DNA from: Roseobacter sinensis
GTDB lineage: Bacteria > Pseudomonadota > Alphaproteobacteria > Rhodobacterales > Rhodobacteraceae
Length of the DNA stretch: 39,181 bases
NCBI RefSeq assembly: GCF_025755255.1
Contig: NZ_JALIEB010000002.1
Span: 1 to 39,181 of the forward strand
Direction of reading: 5' to 3'
The notes under the pieces were generated by a model. The model did not search any database. It was not told the DNA's origin and saw nothing but the letters and a program-made list of their open reading frames with translations. Positions 34,437 through 39,181 of the stretch are shown here, in pieces. Position 1 is the first letter of the stretch; every line of letters begins with the position of its first letter. A program made the position numbers and the translations under genes.

Positions 34437-35438
34437 ATGCCGTTGCTCAGGGTCAATGCGACAGAGGATGGGCTGCACAAACACGGATGTCGCTCTGAGG
34501 CTTTGCCGGAGATTGCCGAGCTGTCCGGCCAGACGCCCGGGCCCGCCATCGTCATGATCCACGGGTACAAATACGACCCCGCCGACATCGCGCATTGTCC
34601 GCACCGGAAACTGTTTGGCGCGAACGGCGCGGATTGGCCGCGCGCACTGGGGTTCGGTGCCGCCGCGGCGGACGAGGGCCTTGGCATCGCCTTCGGCTGG
34701 CATGCCCGAGGCCCGCTGAAGCAGGTGCACCGGCGCGCCAGTGCGCTCGGCCCTGCGCTCGCGGATGTGTTGCACGCCCTGAAAGCGGCAGATCCGCGCC
34801 GCCCGGTCCATCTGATCGCGCATTCCCTCGGATCGGAGATTGCCCTGGCCGCGCTCGCGCATCTTCCCGCCCGCGCCGTAGATCGCATGCTGCTGCTCAC
34901 CGGAGCAAGCTTTGCAACTGTCGCAGAACAGATGCTGGCAACGCCTGCCGGGCGCACCACGGAGGTGTTCAACGTCACAAGCCGCGAAAACGATCTGTTC
35001 GATCTGGCCTTTGAAACGCTGGTCGGCTTCGGGCACGGGGCGAACCGCGCCATCGGTCAGGGGATCAATCGACCGAACGTGGCGAACATCCAGCTCGACT
35101 GCGACCGCGTTCTGACCAGCCTTGCGCGGATGGGCGTCCGCGTTGCCTCAGCGGAGCGGCGTGTCTCCCATTGGTCGAGCTACACACGGCCCGGGATCAT
35201 GGCGTTCTACACCAGTCTGCTGCGCCAGCCGCAGTCCTTGAGCTTTCATGATCTCCACCGGGCGCTTCCCAGCAGCATGGCGCCGCGGTGGTCCCGTTTT
35301 GCCCTGACACCACTCGCGGCGGCTGTGTGCCGCGTGGCCTCCGACACAGCGGTGGTGGCCAAGGGCAAGATCCAACGCCGGGCCTCCGCTGTCATGGGTG
35401 ACACAGCGGATCAAAAGCGCAACGAACCGGCCTACTAA
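34437..35438 (+). CDS. Alpha/beta-hydrolase fold protein
   Basis: 333 residues. PAIVMIHGYKYDP supplies the oxyanion-type HG motif (about 40), and LIAHSLGSEIAL (about 125-135) is the nucleophile elbow, with Ala in place of the first Gly of GxSxG. A His is plausible near HWSSYTRPG (about 243). The likely activity is esterase or lipase; no signal peptide or membrane anchor, so cytosolic. The C-terminal about 80 residues (HDLHRALPSSMAPRWSRFAL on) are basic and unassigned. GAGAGGG precedes the ATG. It is divergent from metZ; its promoter must lie in the 183 bases next to the riboswitch. Confidence 0.8.
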   Translation: MPLLRVNATEDGLHKHGCRSEALPEIAELSGQTPGPAIVMIHGYKYDPADIAHCPHRKLFGANGADWPRALGFGAAAADEGLGIAFGWHARGPLKQVHRRASALGPALADVLHALKAADPRRPVHLIAHSLGSEIALAALAHLPARAVDRMLLLTGASFATVAEQMLATPAGRTTEVFNVTSRENDLFDLAFETLVGFGHGANRAIGQGINRPNVANIQLDCDRVLTSLARMGVRVASAERRVSHWSSYTRPGIMAFYTSLLRQPQSLSFHDLHRALPSSMAPRWSRFALTPLAAAVCRVASDTAVVAKGKIQRRASAVMGDTADQKRNEPAY

Positions 35439-35494
35439 CGTGCAGCGCACCGGTAAAGATGGCACGACGAACACCCCCGTAGCGGCAGGACGAA

Positions 35495-35524
35495 TTGACA
35501 AAAAAGCCTCAAGACCGCTGATTT
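35495..35524 (+). promoter_or_regulatory. Possible sigma-70-type promoter
   Basis: A perfect -35 hexamer TTGACA at 35495-35500 is followed after 18 bases by TGATTT (35519-35524), a weak -10. It lies about 70 bases upstream of the Popeye-like gene and after the hydrolase stop. Tentative. Confidence 0.3.
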
Positions 35525-35591
35525 TCTTTGCATAAACCCATCTGTCTCGCGCAAACTCCGCAGGTGCCTAGGGGTATCGCTGAATTTGAGC

Positions 35592-36341
35592 ATGACAGAG
35601 TATATGTATTCGCCCGGCGCGCTGGTCTATTTTGCAGGAGCGCTTTATGTTCTGGGGCTGATCACGATCAATCAGATCGTGTTGCGGCTTCTGATCCTCG
35701 CGGGCACCTCTGTCTACATCATCTACTACGCGACCGTTGCCGCGAGCCCCCTGTGGGAGGCGATCTATGTCAGCATGCTGATCGGTACGGCGAACCTGAT
35801 CGGTCTGAGCAGCCTGCTCGCACGCAAGTCGCGCCTTGCGATCCCGCGTGCGCATGCGGACCTTTACGACAGTTTCCCACCGCTGCCGCCGGGCGATTTC
35901 CGCGGGCTCATGAAGCTCGCGCGCCGCTACCGGGTCGAGGATGAGCGGCAATTGACCGTTGAGGGCGAGGCAGGCTCCAAGCTCTATTACGTGATCTCAG
36001 GCGCCACCCGCGTGCAAAAGGGCAACAGCGAGTTCATTCTGCCGCCCAATTTCTTTCTCGGCGAAATCGCGTTTCTGATCAATGAGCCGAGTTCAGCCTC
36101 GACCTGGCTGGAGCCGGGGGCCGAGGTGCTGGAATGGCAGTTCGAGGATCTGCAACGCAAGTGCAAGCGGAGCACCCGGTTTCGGCTGGCCTTGGAAGCG
36201 GCGATCTCGGTGGATCTGGCACGCAAGGTTGCCCGCGCGATCGGGCCGAATGCGGTGCGCCCGCGCCCGCCCGGACCAGCTGACCCTGCGCCCTTGCGCG
36301 CGCGTCAACTCGCGTCGTCGGTGTCGTCGGTGATCAGGTAG
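35592..36341 (+). CDS. Three-TM protein with cyclic-nucleotide-binding-like domain (Popeye-like)
   Basis: 249 residues. Three close hydrophobic segments (about 7-27, 28-52, 54-77) are followed by a cyclic-nucleotide-binding-like beta roll (about 100-200): LTVEGEAGSKLYYVISGATRV, FILPPNFFLGEIAFLI, VLEWQFEDLQRKC. This is the layout of Popeye (POPDC) proteins, known mainly from animals but with bacterial members. The phosphate-binding Arg usual in Crp/PKA domains after GE(A/I)L is absent (EPSSAST), so ligand binding would be by other residues. There is no helix-turn-helix, so it is not a Crp-type regulator. The ATG at 35592 is chosen over a TTG two codons earlier. Its 3' end overlaps convergent yciB by 37 bases. 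Confidence 0.75.
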   Translation: MTEYMYSPGALVYFAGALYVLGLITINQIVLRLLILAGTSVYIIYYATVAASPLWEAIYVSMLIGTANLIGLSSLLARKSRLAIPRAHADLYDSFPPLPPGDFRGLMKLARRYRVEDERQLTVEGEAGSKLYYVISGATRVQKGNSEFILPPNFFLGEIAFLINEPSSASTWLEPGAEVLEWQFEDLQRKCKRSTRFRLALEAAISVDLARKVARAIGPNAVRPRPPGPADPAPLRARQLASSVSSVIR

Positions 36342-36919
36342 CCTTGCAGGCTCGTAAACTGCCACATCAGGAATGCCATGAGGGCGATGGGAAAGCCGAA
36401 GGTCTCGATCTTCACCCATGCATCCGTCGACATGGTGCGCCAGATGATCTCATTGGCGACGGCCAGGGCAGCAAAAGCGCCGCAGAGCCTGCGGGTCAGG
36501 ATCATCCACCCCTCCTGCCGCATCGGCATCATCTCGTTCATCACGTAGGCCAGATAAGACTGGCCACGCAGAAGCCCGATGCCGAGCAGCGCTGCGAAAA
36601 GCCCGTAGACGATGCTTGTTTTCATCTTGAAGAAGCGCTCGTCGTTGAACCAGGCGGTCAGCCCGCCGAAGAAGATCACCATGACGGCCGTGAAGATCTG
36701 CATCCGGCTAAGCTGGCCCGTCAGACGCCACAGGATGGCCATGGCCACCAGCAGGATCGGCACGAAGACGAGTGCGGCGATGATGAAGCCGGTGTACTCG
36801 ATACCGCCGATGACGAAGGTGTCGTCCTTGATCCACAGATAGATCAGGAAAAACAGGACCGTAGGCCCCAGTTCCAGCACCTGTTTCACGACGGGATTGA
36901 TCTGTTTTGCGTCTGACAT
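36305..36919 (-). CDS. yciB: Inner-membrane septation protein YciB/IspZ
   Basis: 204 residues with about five membrane helices. Family features are the early ELGPTVLFFLIYLW, VMVIFFGGLTAWFNDERFFKMKTSIVYGLFA and the late VANEIIWRTMSTDAWVKIETFG. YciB is linked to envelope integrity and septation in gammaproteobacteria. The ATG at 36919 has AGGAAGAG upstream, formed partly from the stop codon of the preceding EamA gene, so it is the last gene of ftsY-GNAT-EamA-yciB. Confidence 0.95.
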   Translation of the reverse strand: MSDAKQINPVVKQVLELGPTVLFFLIYLWIKDDTFVIGGIEYTGFIIAALVFVPILLVAMAILWRLTGQLSRMQIFTAVMVIFFGGLTAWFNDERFFKMKTSIVYGLFAALLGIGLLRGQSYLAYVMNEMMPMRQEGWMILTRRLCGAFAALAVANEIIWRTMSTDAWVKIETFGFPIALMAFLMWQFTSLQGYLITDDTDDAS

Positions 36920-36928
36920 CGTCTCTTC

Positions 36929-37831
36929 CTAACCACCCACCTCAACTATCACAGCGCCGAGCGCAATCAATGCCATAAGGGCAATCCGCCGCGGGCCGAC
37001 GGTCTCTTTCAGGAAGAGCCAGCCGATGATGGCGGCAAAGACCGTGGAGGTCTCGCGCAGCACCGCGGCCTCGCCCACCTTGTCGAGCCGTGTGGCCAGC
37101 ATGATCGCCCCGAAACTGAGCGGCGCGATCAGCCCGCCGACAAACCCGCGCGCCATGAGCGGCCCAAGCGCAGGCCGGTGCGCCATCCGCTGCCAGCGGA
37201 GCGCGGCGATGATCGGCATGACGAACCCGTCGATCATGAAGAACCAGGCGAGAAAGGTGAAAGGGTCGGCGGTCGCGCGGATGCCGTAGGCGTCGTAGGT
37301 GGTGTAAAGCGCAACGAAAAGCCCCGTCAGCACCGCCAGCCCCAGCGCCGCATTCAGGGTCTCGCGTTCCGGGACCAGGAAGATCATGTTGTAGATCGCC
37401 AGACCGAAGATGCCTGAAAGAAGCACGGCCACACCGACCCACTGCGCACCGGTGAAGGTCTCGCCGAAGATGAGGTAAGCGCCGATCACCGTGAAGAGCG
37501 GTCCAGTGCCGCGGACCACGGGATAGACAACCGTGAAGGCGCCCTTGCTGTAGGCCCAGGCCTGCAGCAGCTTGTAGATCACGTGGATCACCCAGACAGC
37601 CGCAAAGATCGGCCACATATGCGGCTCGGGCCAGGGCACGACGAAGAGCAAGAAGGGAATGGCCATCGTCATGTAGCTGATGTCGATGGCGCCCCGCGTG
37701 AGCCACGGATCGTGGCGCCCTTTCTGCAGCGCGCCGAAAACCGCGTGCAGAAAGGCCGCCATCAACGCGAGGCCAAGGGCAACGCTGTGCCCGGTCTCGG
37801 TGCCTTCGATGGAGAGCAGCCACTCGGTCAT
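36929..37831 (-). CDS. EamA/DMT-family transporter
   Basis: 300 residues with about nine or ten membrane helices in two EamA-like halves; VIYKLLQAWAYSKGAFTVVYPVVRGTGPLFTVIGAYLIFGE ends the first and REtSTVFAAIIGWLFLKETVGPRR the second. It is a likely exporter of unknown substrate, not closely similar to the EamA protein at 14.4 kb. The ATG overlaps the acetyltransferase stop as ATGA. Nine bases separate it from yciB. Confidence 0.92.
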   Translation of the reverse strand: MTEWLLSIEGTETGHSVALGLALMAAFLHAVFGALQKGRHDPWLTRGAIDISYMTMAIPFLLFVVPWPEPHMWPIFAAVWVIHVIYKLLQAWAYSKGAFTVVYPVVRGTGPLFTVIGAYLIFGETFTGAQWVGVAVLLSGIFGLAIYNMIFLVPERETLNAALGLAVLTGLFVALYTTYDAYGIRATADPFTFLAWFFMIDGFVMPIIAALRWQRMAHRPALGPLMARGFVGGLIAPLSFGAIMLATRLDKVGEAAVLRETSTVFAAIIGWLFLKETVGPRRIALMALIALGAVIVEVGG

Positions 37832-38223
37832 GGGACCCGGCGCGCCATACCGGTGCGCAGGGCAAACCCGTGTCGTTCATAGAGACGCTCTGCCCCGGAG
37901 TCGGCGATCAGGCTGATATAGCAGCCGCGGGGAAGCGTCTCATCGGCCCAGCGCATCAGCCGCGTCATGATCCGGTGCCCCCAACCCTGTCGTTGCAGGC
38001 GCGGATGCACAGCTACATCCGTGACCTGGGCAAAGGTGCCACCATCGCCGATCAGCCGCGCCATGCCGACCAGTTCGTCACCCTCCCAGAGCCAGACGCC
38101 GTGAAGCGTTTTCTGCAGCGCAATCCGTGTGGCGTCTTCCCCGACAACGCCGAGGCCGGCCGCGTGGCGCAACCCGCGAAAGGCCGCCACATCCGGCGCT
38201 CGTTCGGAGAAGTCAGGCGGCAT
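37828..38223 (-). CDS. GNAT-family N-acetyltransferase
   Basis: 131 residues. The acetyl-CoA-binding motif A is VTDVAVHPRLQRQGWGHRIM (the Q/R-x-x-G-x-G/A loop), with a preceding WLWEGDELVGMARLIGDG strand pair and a C-terminal ISLIADSGAERLYERHGF motif B. The substrate is unknown. The ATG at 38223 overlaps the ftsY 3' end by 11 bases, and its TGA overlaps the EamA start, so it sits in the middle of a coupled operon. Confidence 0.92.
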   Translation of the reverse strand: MPPDFSERAPDVAAFRGLRHAAGLGVVGEDATRIALQKTLHGVWLWEGDELVGMARLIGDGGTFAQVTDVAVHPRLQRQGWGHRIMTRLMRWADETLPRGCYISLIADSGAERLYERHGFALRTGMARRVP

Positions 38224-39181
38224 CAAGGCCCATGAGCGCTTTGGCAAAGTCATCAGGATCGAAGGCGTCAAGATCGTCGATCTGCTCGCCCACACCGATG
38301 GCGTGGATCGGCAAGCCGAACTTATCCGCCAGTGCGACGAGCACCCCGCCCTTTGCGGTGCCATCGAGCTTGGTCATCACCAGCCCCGACACATCCGAGA
38401 TATCGCTGAAGACCTTCACCTGATTGAGCGCGTTCTGACCCGTCGTGGCGTCCAGCACCAGCAGCGTGTTGTGCGGTGCGCTTTCGTCCTTCTTGCGGAT
38501 GACGCGCACGATCTTGGCCAATTCTTCCATCAGGTCGGTACGATTCTGAAGCCGCCCGGCCGTGTCGATGAGCAGAAGGTCGGCGCCGTCGGCCTGGGCT
38601 TGGGTCATGGCATCGAAGGCGAGGCTTGCCGGGTCCGAGCCTTCGGGTGCGGTCAGCACCGGCACGCCCGCGCGCGCGCCCCAGACCTGGAGCTGTTCCA
38701 CGGCAGCGGCGCGGAAGGTGTCGCCTGCCGCGATCACGACCTTCTTGCCGGCTGCACGGAACTGGCTGGCCAGCTTGCCGATCGTCGTGGTTTTGCCCGA
38801 GCCATTGACCCCCACGACCAGAACCACCTGCGGCGTCTGCGGATAGAGCGGGAGCGGCTTGGCGACCGGGTCCATGATCCGCGCGATCTCTGCAGACATC
38901 AGCTCCTTGATCTCCTGGACTGAGAGCTTCTTGCCCATGCGGCCCTCGGCCATGTTGGCAACGACCCGCAGAGCCGTATCGACACCCATGTCCGCGGTGA
39001 TCAGCAGCTCTTCAAGCTGTTCGAGCATCGCATCGTCAAGCGCACGGCGGACGACTGTCTGCGCGTCTGAGCGGCCGAGAAGGCGCCCCAGTAGCCCTGG
39101 CTTCTCCGCGCCTGGGCTCGGCTCCGGCGCTGTCAGATCTTCCGCAACCGGTGCCGGGACACGCGGCAGCACGACAGGTTC
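38213..39181 (-). CDS. ftsY: Signal recognition particle receptor FtsY (5' end outside window)
   Basis: The last 322 codons or so of ftsY; the frame stays open to the window edge. The N domain begins at about LLGRLLGRSDAQTVV. The G domain shows G1 GVNGSGKTTTIGKLA, DTFRAAAVEQLQVWG, G3 LLIDTAGRLQNR, G4 TKLDGTAKGG and the closing GVGEQIDDLDAFDP. It is the membrane receptor that docks SRP-ribosome complexes at SecYEG with reciprocal GTP hydrolysis. The visible start of the sequence is part of the acidic/proline-rich A region, so the true N-terminus lies upstream. First visible gene of the ftsY-GNAT-EamA-yciB operon. Confidence 0.97.
   Translation of the reverse strand, partial: EPVVLPRVPAPVAEDLTAPEPSPGAEKPGLLGRLLGRSDAQTVVRRALDDAMLEQLEELLITADMGVDTALRVVANMAEGRMGKKLSVQEIKELMSAEIARIMDPVAKPLPLYPQTPQVVLVVGVNGSGKTTTIGKLASQFRAAGKKVVIAAGDTFRAAAVEQLQVWGARAGVPVLTAPEGSDPASLAFDAMTQAQADGADLLLIDTAGRLQNRTDLMEELAKIVRVIRKKDESAPHNTLLVLDATTGQNALNQVKVFSDISDVSGLVMTKLDGTAKGGVLVALADKFGLPIHAIGVGEQIDDLDAFDPDDFAKALMGLDAA

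Overview
The window is a high-GC chromosomal segment from an alphaproteobacterium, most likely a member of the Roseobacter group / Rhodobacteraceae. The evidence is gene content rather than a marker gene: yqeY divergent from carA, a glyQ - small membrane protein - glyS cluster, an ftsY-acetyltransferase-EamA-yciB cluster, a SAM-II riboswitch before metZ, a dihydroneopterin aldolase with a long C-terminal extension, and a CtrA-type site (TTAA-N7-TTAAC). I saw no insertion sequence, prophage, CRISPR array, tRNA or rRNA. Almost everything reads as core chromosome.

Layout. 0.1-4.2 kb: a LuxR-type solo regulator, a small hypothetical gene, a secreted peptidoglycan-binding-like protein, a 334-bp non-coding stretch with a candidate structured RNA, a DUF2244 membrane protein, a WYL regulator with a clear palindromic operator, a tiny ORF and yqeY. 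4.4-9.5 kb: carA, a large membrane glycosyltransferase with an MshEN-like N-terminus behind a CtrA box, an FCD-type GntR regulator, a pyrimidine 5'-nucleotidase and a small membrane protein. 9.5-16.6 kb: a UbiH-type hydroxylase, a class V aminotransferase, two overlapping Lrp/AsnC genes divergent from ilvC, a 56-residue membrane peptide and an EamA exporter. 15.3-19.3 kb (minus): folB-folP-glmM and a SleB-type hydrolase. 19.4-25.8 kb (minus): a PPDK-like protein with altered ATP-site residues, and glyQ-DUF6446-like-glyS, in which glyS carries a foreign-looking internal block. 25.9-28.2 kb: a secreted SPOR-like/peptidoglycan-binding/trypsin-fold protein that lacks catalytic residues, and a small secreted protein. 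28.2-34.2 kb (minus): a ThDP enzyme with trkH, a DUF1127 protein, folE2 and metZ. 34.4-36.3 kb: an alpha/beta hydrolase and a Popeye-like three-TM/cyclic-nucleotide-domain protein. 36.3-39.2 kb (minus): ftsY (5' end outside the window)-GNAT-EamA-yciB.

Genes that work together. folE2 makes the first pterin intermediate, and FolB and FolP act later in folate synthesis. GlyQ and GlyS form one tRNA synthetase. IlvC is probably controlled by one or both Lrp proteins. MetZ makes homocysteine and is under SAM control. SleB and the two peptidoglycan-binding proteins act on or sense the wall.

Points of most interest: (1) the metZ leader, where a SAM-II aptamer carries the Shine-Dalgarno of a 27-codon leader ORF that runs through an intrinsic terminator and overlaps the metZ start; (2) mosaic codon use inside glyS; (3) a trypsin-fold protein with Ser replaced by Ala in GDSGG and the His motif lost; (4) a PPDK-like protein with a degraded ATP site; (5) a Popeye-like membrane protein; (6) a perfect CtrA box before the glycosyltransferase; (7) a candidate small RNA at about 2.05-2.16 kb.
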